Below, piece by piece: positions 52,571 through 61,602 of a stretch of DNA of 64,000 nt. A program made the translations under genes and the position numbers. The notes beneath the pieces were generated by a model. The model was not told the DNA's origin. It saw nothing but the letters and a program-made list of their open reading frames with translations, and did not search any database. Each line of letters opens with the position of its first letter. The stretch's first letter is position 1. Origin of the DNA: Acinetobacter larvae (GTDB lineage: Bacteria > Pseudomonadota > Gammaproteobacteria > Pseudomonadales > Moraxellaceae); NCBI RefSeq assembly GCF_001704115.1, contig NZ_CP016895.1, positions 1,736,001 through 1,800,000 of the forward strand, read 5' to 3'.

Positions 52571-53200
52571 ATGATGGAAGGAATGCCCGACATACCTGAT
52601 TTTAAGGGGCTAGCCACCTCTGGAACTGATGCGGGGATTAGCCTTGGTGGTGCTGCGCTAATCAATACTGTTCTAGGAAATTATTGGGGAATATTTAACG
52701 AGTACGGCGTACCTATTCTTTTAGCTGATAACGTTGTCTCGTTAAACCATTCTGAATCATTTCAAATTTGTAATGCACCGGTCGAAAAAGGCGGATTTGT
52801 TAGCTATAACAAAGTAAAGGAGCCTTTTAAGGCAACGGTACAATTGAGTAAAGGCAGCGGAGGAACCTTGGCGCGCGGCGCTTTTCTTGCTCAGATTGAC
52901 ATGCTTGCAAACAGTACACTCAAATTTAATATCGTTACGCCTGATTACGTTTATACCAACGCTACTATAGTGCGGCATAGTAATGCTCGATCCGCAGAGG
53001 ACGGCGCACAACTCATTAAGGTTAACATTGATCTTGAGGAGGTTATGGAGGCTAAAGTTGATTATTCATTTGAGGAAGTTAAAAAACCTGACGATGCCAA
53101 AACAAAGGACGGCGGAGAGCGTCAGCCACAGGATGCCAGCGGCAATGCATCGATACTGAAAAAAGCAGCAGATGCGGTTAAAGGTATTTTTGGAAATTAG
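52571..53200 (+). CDS. Baseplate/tail protein, gp41-like
   Basis: 209 residues from ATG 52571, 9 bases after TTGGAG; the longer frame from 52547 lies in the terminator. NEYGVPILLADNVVSLNHSESFQICNAPVEKGGFVSYNKV is conserved in the family that precedes baseplate hubs. C-terminal linker is Lys/Asp-rich. Likely the distal tube-baseplate joining part. Confidence 0.78.
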   Translation: MMEGMPDIPDFKGLATSGTDAGISLGGAALINTVLGNYWGIFNEYGVPILLADNVVSLNHSESFQICNAPVEKGGFVSYNKVKEPFKATVQLSKGSGGTLARGAFLAQIDMLANSTLKFNIVTPDYVYTNATIVRHSNARSAEDGAQLIKVNIDLEEVMEAKVDYSFEEVKKPDDAKTKDGGERQPQDASGNASILKKAADAVKGIFGN

Positions 53201-53202
53201 TC

Positions 53203-53478
53203 ATGATATATACAATCCCGCTCGACGCCGTGCCTAATCAAACGGTCAGCACGACAATAAATGGCAAGCAATACCGCATTACACTTGAAACACGGTTAGA
53301 TCAGCTTTATGCAACGATTGAAGATAATGCTGGACTAATTATTGCTAATCGCATTTGTCTAGCATCTGCTCCAATTACTAGGAACTTTGTATTTATTGAT
53401 TTGGATGGTAGTCAAGATCCGATCTACTCAGATATTGGTCCTAATGGGTGCTTTAAATTGGTGTGGAGAAATGAATAA
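53203..53478 (+). CDS. Baseplate protein, small (DUF6983-like)
   Basis: 91 residues of beta structure (TINGKQYRITLETRLDQLYA, FVFIDLDGSQDPIYSDIG). It sits between the gp41-like gene and the hub and overlaps the hub start by 8 bases. The family is regular in this gene order. Confidence 0.7.
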   Translation: MIYTIPLDAVPNQTVSTTINGKQYRITLETRLDQLYATIEDNAGLIIANRICLASAPITRNFVFIDLDGSQDPIYSDIGPNGCFKLVWRNE

Positions 53479-54343
53479 GAAAATAATCAAAGTATCGGTG
53501 ATGCTCAATGACGATAATTTTAATGATTCCGGTGATAACACATTAACTTTTACTGGCTTAAAAACATCTGTATCGGTCATGTTTGGTAACGGTGCACTCA
53601 TGCCCTTTGCACAAATTAAGATCTATGGCTTAAAGCTAGAAAATTGCTTAAAGCTGCTACGCGTTCGATGGAATGAAATGAAAGCGCTCATGAATCGCGT
53701 GCGGATCGATGCGGGCGAAGAGGGTGGAGATCTTGTCAAAGTGTTTGAGGGTAATATCACTTTTGCTTATCCTGACATGAGTAATGCGCCGAATGTTGCC
53801 TTAGTTATTGAGTCGCAATCTGCTGTTTTTGAAAATATGAAGCCAGTGCCATCTACATCATTTGAAGGGGAGAATGATGTAGCAACTATGATTGAAACTA
53901 TCTGTAAAGATATGGGATATCAGTTTGAAAATAATGCTGTAACGCAAATTATTGAAGGTCAATATTTAGCAGATAGTAGTATCGCAAAGATTCAAAACAT
54001 TGCACAAGCCGCAGATATAGATCTTTATATTGAACAAAATCTAATAGCTATTGCGCCGAAAGGCGGTAGCAGAAATATCAAGGTTCCGACCATTTCTCCG
54101 AAAGCAGGTTTAATTGGCTATCCAACACCTGATTTACGTGGAGTTTCATTTAAATGTCTTTATGACCCTGCAATTCGTTTCGGTGGGACAGTCTCTATTA
54201 GTGATAGTGAAATTACGGTATGCAATGGTGATTGGCGAGTCTATGGCGTAGATATATATCTAGATTCTAATACACCAAATGGTAATTGGTTTTGCGAAGT
54301 CAACGCAACATTCAAGGATAGCGCAAATGCAGTCAAAAAATGA
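53471..54343 (+). CDS. Baseplate hub protein
   Basis: 290 residues from ATG 53471; the longer frame from 53387 is a shadow of the previous gene. Beta-rich, with KIFGL-like and VALVIESQSAVFENMKP phrases. Size and place match hub subunits (phage protein D/gp44-like) in Mu-type baseplates. Overlaps the spike gene by 17 bases. Confidence 0.78.
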   Translation: MNKKIIKVSVMLNDDNFNDSGDNTLTFTGLKTSVSVMFGNGALMPFAQIKIYGLKLENCLKLLRVRWNEMKALMNRVRIDAGEEGGDLVKVFEGNITFAYPDMSNAPNVALVIESQSAVFENMKPVPSTSFEGENDVATMIETICKDMGYQFENNAVTQIIEGQYLADSSIAKIQNIAQAADIDLYIEQNLIAIAPKGGSRNIKVPTISPKAGLIGYPTPDLRGVSFKCLYDPAIRFGGTVSISDSEITVCNGDWRVYGVDIYLDSNTPNGNWFCEVNATFKDSANAVKK

Positions 54344-55010
54344 AAATATGGGTTTGCTGAAGCCCGAGCAGGCTATGGGAGGAGCAGCTCAATTTAATGC
54401 TGTATTCCGCCACCTGACAGGAAAGATGCAGACGATTATGCTGGTTGAAATTACCTCTGTACAGGGCGAAGGGGTGGAGCCTGTTGGCTCGGTTAGTGTC
54501 AGACCTATGGTGTCTATGCTGGATGGGGCAGATAATATTATTGAACATGGGACAATACATAACGTCCCTTTTTTTCGTCTGCAGGGTGGGAAAAATGCGG
54601 TAGTACTTGATCCACAGGTCGGAGACATTGGTCTGTGCGCATTTTGCTCGCGCGATATTTCAGCTGTGAAACGAACCAAAGCAGCAGCACCACCAGCAAG
54701 CAAACGCCAATACGATTGGTCGGATGGTTTATACATTGGTGGATTCTTGAATGACACCCCAGTGCAATACATTCAATTTGCAAAGGACCATATTAAGGTC
54801 TATTCCCCCAATAAAATCATTCTTGATGCCCCTGATGTTGAAACGACAGGCAATTTAGCGGTTGCTGGTGATGTTACGGTCGAAAAATCTATAACGGCGC
54901 AAGGCATTATCAAATCATTAGCTGATGTGATGGCTAAGGCTATCAGCCTTATTACGCATAAACATCCGGGCGTTCAAAATGGCAGTTCAAGCACAGGACC
55001 CGCGCAATGA
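54327..55010 (+). CDS. Baseplate spike protein (gpV/Gp138-like)
   Basis: 227 residues from ATG 54327. An OB-like N-terminal domain (MLVEITSVQGEGVEPVGSVSVRPMV, DIGLCAFCSRDIS) is followed by repetitive beta strands (APDVETTGNLAVAGDVTVEKSI) that would make the trimeric spike. It ends with HKHPGVQNGSSSTG, a metal-tip-like His sequence. Start chosen because it overlaps the hub gene end. Confidence 0.82.
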   Translation: MQSKNENMGLLKPEQAMGGAAQFNAVFRHLTGKMQTIMLVEITSVQGEGVEPVGSVSVRPMVSMLDGADNIIEHGTIHNVPFFRLQGGKNAVVLDPQVGDIGLCAFCSRDISAVKRTKAAAPPASKRQYDWSDGLYIGGFLNDTPVQYIQFAKDHIKVYSPNKIILDAPDVETTGNLAVAGDVTVEKSITAQGIIKSLADVMAKAISLITHKHPGVQNGSSSTGPAQ

Positions 55011-55360
55011 AGACTTTATTTTTAATGCCCAATACGTGGGATTTAGCGCTTGATGTGCATGGAAATTTAGCCACAGCAACATCAACTTATCAACGTGCCC
55101 AGGACATTGCCAGTGCTTGCCGAGTTTTTAAACAAGACATGTATTTCAATCAAACTGAAGGTATTCCTTATCTAGAAGATATCTTAGGTAAAGGTAAATA
55201 CTCACTAGCGCTGTACCGTAAACATTTAACTGATGCCGCGCTTTCAATCGAAGGTGTTACAGAGGTTAAGGTCGATTTATATCCTCTTAATAACCGCCTG
55301 TTACGGGGGGCAATCCAATTTAAAGATAAAGACGGAAAAACAGGAGTTATTGATTTATGA
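55007..55360 (+). CDS. Baseplate wedge protein W (gp25-like)
   Basis: 117 residues. NTWDLALDVHGNLATATSTYQRAQDIASACRVFKQD and EGIPYLEDILGKG are typical of W/gp25-type small wedge proteins with a lysozyme-like fold. Overlaps both neighbours by 4 bases. Confidence 0.8.
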   Translation: MKTLFLMPNTWDLALDVHGNLATATSTYQRAQDIASACRVFKQDMYFNQTEGIPYLEDILGKGKYSLALYRKHLTDAALSIEGVTEVKVDLYPLNNRLLRGAIQFKDKDGKTGVIDL

Positions 55361-56553
55361 CCTTCCCCCTTATTGAGATTACCGAAAAAGGCGTAATTGC
55401 TCCAACTACCGATGCCGTGGTTGCTGGCTTGTGGGACTTATTTAAACAAGCCTTTGGTGATGATCTAAATATTGACATGCGTACACCACAAGGTCAGCTC
55501 GTAACATCATTAGCTGCCATGATTCAAGATGAACGTAATCAGATGATTGAATTACTCAATATGACAGATCCACGTTATTCAAAAGGCGTGTGGCAAGAAG
55601 GTATTGGCAATATCTATTTTTTGAATCGTAAGCGCGAAACATATTCAACAGTTGAACTGAGTGTGATGGGGCTACGTGGTGTTAAGGTTGCGGCAGGTAC
55701 TCAGTTTTCCGATAGTCTTGGTTATGTCTGGAAAACTTTGAATGATGTAACGATTGATGAATCAGGAATAGCGGCTGTAAAGGCTGAATGTACAACACCA
55801 GGACAGATTTCTGCAGCAGCACATTCAATTAACACATTGGTTAAATCAATTTCTGGTATCGATCGTTTAACAAACCCGAAAGCTGCCCAACTTGGGCGTG
55901 AAGAAGAGGGGCGGATTGATTTTGAAGAGCGTCGACGTTTATCAGTAGCACTGAATGCAAAAAACACCAATGCGGCAACTTATGGCGCCGTAGCTGATAT
56001 CGACGGTGTTGTGAGTTTGTATGTTGAGGATAATCCAACAGATGAAACTGTACATAGTGGTATCACTCGGTACCCATTAATTCGCAATAGTATTTTAGTT
56101 TCTGTGATGGGGGGTGACGATTATGAAATAGCTAATACTTTATTGATTAAAGCTGGATCAGGCTGCTCATTTAACGGTAACACAGAGGTAATCGTTAAAG
56201 ATACTGAGAATTTCCAGATTAGACCGCCAACTTACAAAGTTAAAATTTTGCGTCCTACGGCAGTACCTGTTTATTTCAAGATTGTTTTAGAGGATCTATC
56301 AGAACTCTCATTTCATGATGAGTCAAATATAAAAGATGCGTTGATTGATGCCACAAAATCAGGGAAAACAAAGATGAATATAGGGTTACCTGTGATTGCA
56401 TTACGTTATGTCTGTCGTATTTCTGCTGTAGCTGATTTGGTTCTAGAATCATTACGAATTAGTAGAGATGGTATTAATTTTACTGATGTTTTGGAGTTTG
56501 GGGTGGACGAGTTTCCCTGTACTTCAGGAGAATATATCGAGTTCGTGCAATGA
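55357..56553 (+). CDS. Baseplate wedge protein J-like
   Basis: 398 residues. VVAGLWDLFKQAFGDDLNIDMRTPQGQLVTSLAAMIQD and NPTDETVHSGITRYPLIRNSILVSVMGG mark the baseplate J family. Overlaps gp25-like and DUF2612 genes by 4 bases each. It builds the wedge and carries tail fibre attachment. Confidence 0.88.
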   Translation: MTFPLIEITEKGVIAPTTDAVVAGLWDLFKQAFGDDLNIDMRTPQGQLVTSLAAMIQDERNQMIELLNMTDPRYSKGVWQEGIGNIYFLNRKRETYSTVELSVMGLRGVKVAAGTQFSDSLGYVWKTLNDVTIDESGIAAVKAECTTPGQISAAAHSINTLVKSISGIDRLTNPKAAQLGREEEGRIDFEERRRLSVALNAKNTNAATYGAVADIDGVVSLYVEDNPTDETVHSGITRYPLIRNSILVSVMGGDDYEIANTLLIKAGSGCSFNGNTEVIVKDTENFQIRPPTYKVKILRPTAVPVYFKIVLEDLSELSFHDESNIKDALIDATKSGKTKMNIGLPVIALRYVCRISAVADLVLESLRISRDGINFTDVLEFGVDEFPCTSGEYIEFVQ

Positions 56554-57179
56554 TAAATGTCTATGAAACTTTGATGTCACAATATGCAAATAGTCCAGTA
56601 TTGCTCAAAATGATTGAGGGACTGAATGAATGTATTGATCCATCCAAAAACATTGATGATTTTTACCGAATAGTTTGGAACGTGCATACAGCCAAAGGTT
56701 TTGGGTTAGACCTATGGGGACGTATTGTCGGAATAAATCGAAATATTGGTACATCAAGCCCTGAAGCAGAGGCGTTTGGTTTTAAGTCTAAAAAGCCGTC
56801 ATTTTATCCATTTAATCAACGCCCTTTTAGTGGTGCTGGAACTAAGTTCGCATCCTTCAAGTTGAGTGATGAACAATATCGTCGATTAATTCTAATAAAA
56901 GCTGCCGCAAATTTAACTTTGGCAACAGCACCGAACATCAATAAATTTTTGAAGATGATTTTTAATGATCGTTGCTATTTTCTTATAACAGGTCATATGA
57001 CAGCTCGTTATGTTTTTGAATTTAAGCTAAGTCCATTGGAGCGAATCATCGTTTTTAAACTTAATTTATTACCAAGACCGAGCGGTGTTCTAGTCGAGTA
57101 TTTAGAAAGTCCTATCGGGAAAATTTTTGGGTTCTCTGGAACGGGTTTTCAGCCATTTAATCAAGGAGTTTTTGCTTAA
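56550..57179 (+). CDS. DUF2612 protein (tail protein I-like)
   Basis: 209 residues. GFGLDLWGRIVGINRNI near residues 49-65 and a conserved FNQRPFSGAG near residues 88-98 fit DUF2612. It connects baseplate and fibre. Its stop overlaps the fibre start by one base (TAATG). Confidence 0.8.
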   Translation: MINVYETLMSQYANSPVLLKMIEGLNECIDPSKNIDDFYRIVWNVHTAKGFGLDLWGRIVGINRNIGTSSPEAEAFGFKSKKPSFYPFNQRPFSGAGTKFASFKLSDEQYRRLILIKAAANLTLATAPNINKFLKMIFNDRCYFLITGHMTARYVFEFKLSPLERIIVFKLNLLPRPSGVLVEYLESPIGKIFGFSGTGFQPFNQGVFA

Positions 57180-58825
57180 TGAAAAATCCAGCACTAATTG
57201 CCGTACCATTTGCATCAAATGGTATGAAAAACAAAATTAATATTGCCCGTGAAAATGGTCAAGATCCAGAGGATGCAACGTGGTCACAGGGTTTCCCTCG
57301 TATTACGATGACTGCTATTGAAGATGGTGGTCTACCACCTAAGGGTTTAGATTTTAATGGCGTATTTTATGAGCTTTCAGACAATGCTGCATTTTTAGCA
57401 AAAGGTGGTCGTTATAAATTTGATGCTAACTTTGTAGAGCAGATCGGCGGTTATAATAAAGGGGCTATACTTCAGTCGGATGATGGGATGGTTGAGTTTT
57501 TATGTCTTATTGATGGCAATAAAAGCAACCCGAATAAAAATCCTGAAGGCTGGAAAGTCTATGCTGGTGGTGACACTAAAATTGAGGATGCATCAACCAG
57601 TCAAGCTGGAATTGTAAAGCTAAATAATACGCTGACGAGTGATAGCACGACGGAAGCGTTGACAGCAAAACAAGGTAAAGCTTTAAAAGAATTAGTAGAG
57701 CAAAAACTCGGAAAAAATGACACTATAGCCTCAGCTAAAAAGTTGGAAACAGCACGTAAAATCACTTACAACGGTGATGCAACTGGAAGTCTATTATTCG
57801 ACGGCTCCAAGGATGTTGAGTGCCAATTAACGCTTAAAGCTAGTGGCGTAAAAGCTGGAAAGTATGGTTCTGCATCGCAATTTCCTGTACTCACGGTGAA
57901 TGATAAAGGACAAGTTACAGGAGTTGATTTGAGTGATATTAAATCTGCTTCTACGACTGAAAGCGGTATTGTAAAGCTGGGTGATACGCTGACGAGTGAT
58001 AGCGCAACAGAAGCACTAACAGCAAAACAAGGTAAGATTTTAAATGAATCAAAGCTTTCATTAGAGCAAGCCTTATATGATATGAAGCGATCATATCGCC
58101 ACATTGAGCTTAATATGGGTTCAATTCAGACCACTCGTGTAGATTTACCGAAAGGGTTTAATGGTGAGATCACAGTAAAAGTCGTTGCTGCTACAGATGG
58201 GTTTGTAGACATTATTGGCTCAATGGTCATGATTGGTGGTTTGGGTTACGCTACTGGTCGGGACAAATATATCCCCAAAGGCGAGCTTAAATGTACACAT
58301 ATCGGTTTAAATATAGAAAACCTCTTCTATATTGGTCCGACTGTTTTATGGGACTCAGAAAAGCAAAACGGTTACTTTTACATTTTTAAGAGACAGACAG
58401 GGAGCATAACACAATGTTTTTATGTAGATTTGCTTTCATCTTATAAAATTACTGATGTCGTGAAATTTACAGACGTTACAAAAACTGTTCCAACTATTAT
58501 TGATAAAACAAATTTTGTTGATGGCGGTTTTGGTGTGAATCAAAAATGGGTTGATCTGAAGAGCCAGCGTAAATTTAATACCATTTACACCAATACATCT
58601 GGCGCACCAATATTTATTGCAGTTTCAGCAAAAAAAGGATCAGGTTCTTTAGATGTTGAATCGCCAGCTATGTATGTGGATGGTGAAATGGTGTGGCAAG
58701 AGAGTTGGTTGCTCAGTAAAATTATTATTGTTCCTCCGAAGTCTATTTATGAGCTAAGAGCAGATAAAAATCCAACAGCAAATCCTATAATAGAACAATG
58801 GGATGAATTTAGGAGGGAAGTTTAA
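57179..58825 (+). CDS. Tail fibre protein
   Basis: 548 residues. N-terminal 120 residues attach to the baseplate. Two direct repeats read TLTSDSTTEALTAKQGKAL (near 150-170) and TLTSDSATEALTAKQGKIL (near 268-287), each preceded by a GIVKL strand: trimeric fibre repeats. The last 260 residues are the probable receptor-binding head. Related in N-terminal style to other Acinetobacter phage fibres. Confidence 0.85.
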   Translation: MKNPALIAVPFASNGMKNKINIARENGQDPEDATWSQGFPRITMTAIEDGGLPPKGLDFNGVFYELSDNAAFLAKGGRYKFDANFVEQIGGYNKGAILQSDDGMVEFLCLIDGNKSNPNKNPEGWKVYAGGDTKIEDASTSQAGIVKLNNTLTSDSTTEALTAKQGKALKELVEQKLGKNDTIASAKKLETARKITYNGDATGSLLFDGSKDVECQLTLKASGVKAGKYGSASQFPVLTVNDKGQVTGVDLSDIKSASTTESGIVKLGDTLTSDSATEALTAKQGKILNESKLSLEQALYDMKRSYRHIELNMGSIQTTRVDLPKGFNGEITVKVVAATDGFVDIIGSMVMIGGLGYATGRDKYIPKGELKCTHIGLNIENLFYIGPTVLWDSEKQNGYFYIFKRQTGSITQCFYVDLLSSYKITDVVKFTDVTKTVPTIIDKTNFVDGGFGVNQKWVDLKSQRKFNTIYTNTSGAPIFIAVSAKKGSGSLDVESPAMYVDGEMVWQESWLLSKIIIVPPKSIYELRADKNPTANPIIEQWDEFRREV

Positions 58826-59229
58826 TGCGATACTTTAAAAAAGATGACTCAATCTATGCATATGATGTGGACCAAGAGCATTTAATTACTGATGAATGTG
58901 TAGAATTGCTCGGCAATGAATTGGATCGACATATCAATCCACAAAATTATCTGACGGATGAGCAACGCTGGGAAATTAAGAAAAACTCGCTTGGTGTTCT
59001 TACGCGCCGTCGATTTAAATTAGCATTGCTTGAAAATGATTTACTTGAAAAGATTGAATCAGAAATAGCAGCAATTCAAGATGATTATCTACGTCAATAC
59101 ATTCAAATTGAGTACCAGGAAGGTACTGAGTTCCATCGTACCAGTGAGTCGATTCAGGTTATGTGCGATCTACTTGGTCTGACTGAGGATCAAATTAATC
59201 AAATGTGGGAACACGCTTTAACACTTTAA
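58825..59229 (+). CDS. Tail fibre assembly-type protein
   Basis: 134 residues following the fibre with a one-base overlap (TAATG). Helical, charged, with LTDEQRWEIKKNSLGVLTRRRFKLALLENDLL. This is the position of fibre chaperones; its sequence style resembles phage tail accessory proteins rather than the lambda Tfa family. Role inferred. Confidence 0.6.
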   Translation: MRYFKKDDSIYAYDVDQEHLITDECVELLGNELDRHINPQNYLTDEQRWEIKKNSLGVLTRRRFKLALLENDLLEKIESEIAAIQDDYLRQYIQIEYQEGTEFHRTSESIQVMCDLLGLTEDQINQMWEHALTL

Positions 59230-59251
59230 CAAATACAGGCATGGACGAGGG

Positions 59252-59272
59252 CGCTTAAGCGTCTTTTTTTGT
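59252..59272 (+). terminator. Terminator-like hairpin before lysis genes
   Basis: GGCGCTT-AAGCGTC followed by seven Ts, matching the element at 13664-13685 in prophage A. Confidence 0.65.
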
Positions 59273-59292
59273 GCCTGTAATTAGGAAAGATC

Positions 59293-59574
59293 ATGTCTGA
59301 AAACAGTAGTGTTGTCGTCGATACGGCGTCAGCAGCAGTAACTTCTTTGTCCTCAAAAACTGCAATGGTCGGCGGCAGTGTCGGCTTTGTCGCATGGTTT
59401 GCATCGTTAGACTGGATCGCCATAGTCAGTATCTGCGTTGCAGTCATCGGTGGTGTAATCAGTGTTTGTAATTTCTTTGTAAATCTCAAATATCAACGTC
59501 AGAAAAATAAACGTGAGCAGGAGATTCATGAGCTCACAAAGCGAAAACTGGAAGAGGATTGTGATGTCAAATAA
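59293..59574 (+). CDS. Holin-like protein (prophage B)
   Basis: 93 residues, nearly identical to the prophage A holin (13708-13992), with two hydrophobic segments and a basic tail. Only a few base changes are visible, although the genes on both sides differ. Overlaps the endolysin start. Confidence 0.8.
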   Translation: MSENSSVVVDTASAAVTSLSSKTAMVGGSVGFVAWFASLDWIAIVSICVAVIGGVISVCNFFVNLKYQRQKNKREQEIHELTKRKLEEDCDVK

Positions 59575-60073
59575 CACGAAAGTCCCGATCAAAACCCTAG
59601 CCGCATCTGCGGCTTTTTTTGTGGCTTTAATTGGCTATGAGGGTTATAGCTCAAAACCCTATAAAGACAGTGGTGGAGTACCGACTATCGGCATTGGCTC
59701 CACGGCGTATGAAAACGGACAACGCGTCAAAATGACTGATAAGCCAGTCACTAAAGAACGGGCAATTGAAATATCTAAAGCTCATGTATCTAAAGATGAA
59801 ATTGCATTTCGAAAATCACTACCGGGTGTAAAGCTCAGTCAAACTGAATACGACGTCTATTTAGATTTTACATACAACTTCGGCCAGGCGAACTGGAATA
59901 GCTCATCGATGCGCCGCTTACTCATTCAAGGTCAACATCGGCAAGCCTGTGATGCACTTTTGAAATGGAAATATGTTGCGAAAAAGGATTGTTCAGTCCG
60001 ATCTAATAATTGCTGGGGCGTCTGGACCCGACAAGTCGAACGACATAGCAAATGCATGGGGGCAAACTCATGA
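59564..60073 (+). CDS. Endolysin, T4-type lysozyme (GH24) with SAR-like N-terminus
   Basis: 169 residues from ATG 59564. N-terminal weak membrane segment LAASAAFFVALIG. Catalytic region YEGYSSKPYKDSGGVPTIGIGST gives Glu, Asp and Thr with normal spacing, unlike the A enzyme. Disulphide-type Cys pairs near the C-terminus (DCSVRSNNCWGVW). A terminator-like hairpin lies in the coding sequence at 59599-59620. Confidence 0.9.
   Translation: MSNNTKVPIKTLAASAAFFVALIGYEGYSSKPYKDSGGVPTIGIGSTAYENGQRVKMTDKPVTKERAIEISKAHVSKDEIAFRKSLPGVKLSQTEYDVYLDFTYNFGQANWNSSSMRRLLIQGQHRQACDALLKWKYVAKKDCSVRSNNCWGVWTRQVERHSKCMGANS
59599..59620 (+). promoter_or_regulatory. Terminator-like hairpin inside endolysin coding sequence
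   Basis: AGCCGC-ATCT-GCGGCT followed by seven Ts, 36 bases after the start codon. It has the full form of a Rho-independent terminator. Confidence 0.6.
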
Positions 60074-60555
60074 CATATTTATACATTGCTGCAAAGTTTT
60101 GGCGAGAAATCTTAATCGGACTTCTCGCTTTTTTATTGCTGCTGGTTATGGCGCTGCTCAATAGTGAAAAATCAAAGCTCATAAAGTCTGAGGCAAAACA
60201 TCAAACTTATGTTGTTAACCAGGACAAATTACTGGCCCAAGCTCAAGCCGATGCTGTAGCCCAAGAAAAGGCAATGACACAAAAACTCTTAGATGCGGAG
60301 AGAAACTATAATGCTCAAATCAAACAAATTACTGCTGATGCTCATGCCGCTGATCTTGCTGCAGACAGCTTGTCAAAGCAACTCAGTGAAGCCCAACGCC
60401 GTGTGCCCACAGCTACCACCAAAACCATCGTTGAATACATTGATACCAGCGCAGACGTACTCAAAGCGTGCGTCGCTGAATATCGAACAGTGGCAGAAGC
60501 AGCTGACGGACACGCAGCTGATGCACGGCGATTGATTGAGGGGTGGTCTGAGTAG
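60070..60555 (+). CDS. Rz: i-spanin, Rz-like
   Basis: 161 residues from ATG 60070, overlapping the endolysin stop by 4 bases (ATGA). N-terminal helix EILIGLLAFLLLLVMALL, then periplasmic coiled coil. The 3' 180 bases match the spanin remnant in prophage A at 16,680-16,870. Rz1 is encoded inside. Confidence 0.85.
   Translation: MTYLYIAAKFWREILIGLLAFLLLLVMALLNSEKSKLIKSEAKHQTYVVNQDKLLAQAQADAVAQEKAMTQKLLDAERNYNAQIKQITADAHAADLAADSLSKQLSEAQRRVPTATTKTIVEYIDTSADVLKACVAEYRTVAEAADGHAADARRLIEGWSE
60311..60535 (+). CDS. Rz1: o-spanin, Rz1-like lipoprotein embedded in Rz
   Basis: 74 residues from ATG 60311 (60293 is also possible). Signal peptide with lipobox LQTAC, Cys at residue 21, then a Pro-rich mature part (CPQLPPKPSLNT). 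Real overlapping gene, as in prophage A. Confidence 0.85.
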   Translation: MLKSNKLLLMLMPLILLQTACQSNSVKPNAVCPQLPPKPSLNTLIPAQTYSKRASLNIEQWQKQLTDTQLMHGD

Positions 60556-60713
60556 TTCATGTCATCTTTATAGCAAGTGTAGAAGTCTGGGTGAATAGTA
60601 GACGTGAAATCCTATAAATAAAAGCGCTTTATTCAGGAGGCTAAGGCGCTTATGGGTGTATTCTATTGGGTTTAGATTTTCTTAAATAAGAATTCCTATA
60701 CTAATTCAGTAAA

Positions 60714-61415
60714 TTATCTGAATACGCCTACTTCAAAAACCTTTTTCATATCGTCTTTAAACGCTAAAAAATATTTGTCAGCTAACCCCATTGAACCACC
60801 TGCATTTGGAAATACTACTATTTTACAATTTTCAAAATCGTAAAAACTTATTTTGAACTTTATATAACTAGAGCCATCATTTTTTTTAACATCACGTTGC
60901 TCTATTCTAGTATTGCCAATTTGATTCCCTAATATCTCTTTAACATCTTCTCTTTCCTTAATTCGATTAAAGTTATCAGCTAACTCTGATCCAAAAAACA
61001 AAATAACAGAAGGGTTTAAAAACTTAATATGGCTGATGAAATTCTCATCATATTCTCTATATTCCCCAGGCTCTCTCTTTGTTGGTTGTGAACCTAAAGC
61101 CCAGTTAGTCTGAATAAAATACTTTTCGAAATTCTCTATTGGTGGTGTATTGATCTGCCATAAGTCAAATATCCACTTTTTAACATTTCTATCATAGACT
61201 GAGTTGAGATCTTTTTTAAATCTTGGTTTTTTATCAAAAAAAGTATATTTTGCTTCGTTATCACAAGTAGAAAAATCAAGGTGCTGAATTCTTTTAGCAT
61301 CCCCATACTCGTATCCACAAATCATTACACCTCTATTATCATTAAAACCCTCAAAAAGAGAATTACCTAAATTGTAATCTTCATGGATGTTGTACTTTTC
61401 TTTTTTCACAAACAA
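60714..61415 (-). CDS. Accessory protein, uracil-DNA-glycosylase-like fold possible
   Basis: 233 residues, opposite to the late genes, AT-rich, no ACGGCG motif. GVMICGYEYGDAKR near residue 30, PSVILFFGSELADN near 135 and CKIVVFPNAGGSMGLADKYF near 195 have the order of a UDG-like superfamily core, but catalytic residues are not certain. It occupies the same slot (between lysis and integrase) as the HEPN and PAAR genes in prophage A, so it is likely a moron, perhaps for defence. Confidence 0.45.
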   Translation of the reverse strand: MFVKKEKYNIHEDYNLGNSLFEGFNDNRGVMICGYEYGDAKRIQHLDFSTCDNEAKYTFFDKKPRFKKDLNSVYDRNVKKWIFDLWQINTPPIENFEKYFIQTNWALGSQPTKREPGEYREYDENFISHIKFLNPSVILFFGSELADNFNRIKEREDVKEILGNQIGNTRIEQRDVKKNDGSSYIKFKISFYDFENCKIVVFPNAGGSMGLADKYFLAFKDDMKKVFEVGVFR

Positions 61416-61602
61416 ACCCCTTTAAGTTTTTCAAATTAAAAATTATCTCATATCCGTATAAGCGATATTAAGTTAATTTTAGAGAAGTTTAATCAAAACT
61501 TCTCTCTTATAAATGGCTAGGTTAAAACTTGAATTAAGGCTAAACCACCAATCCGTCAACCAAAAATCATTGAAAAAAATGAGTTTTGTCAACCAAGTGG
61601 CT

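Noticed and set aside
57590..58040. CRISPR-like repeats
   Set aside because: Only two coding repeats in the fibre gene, with unequal spacing; no array anywhere in the window.
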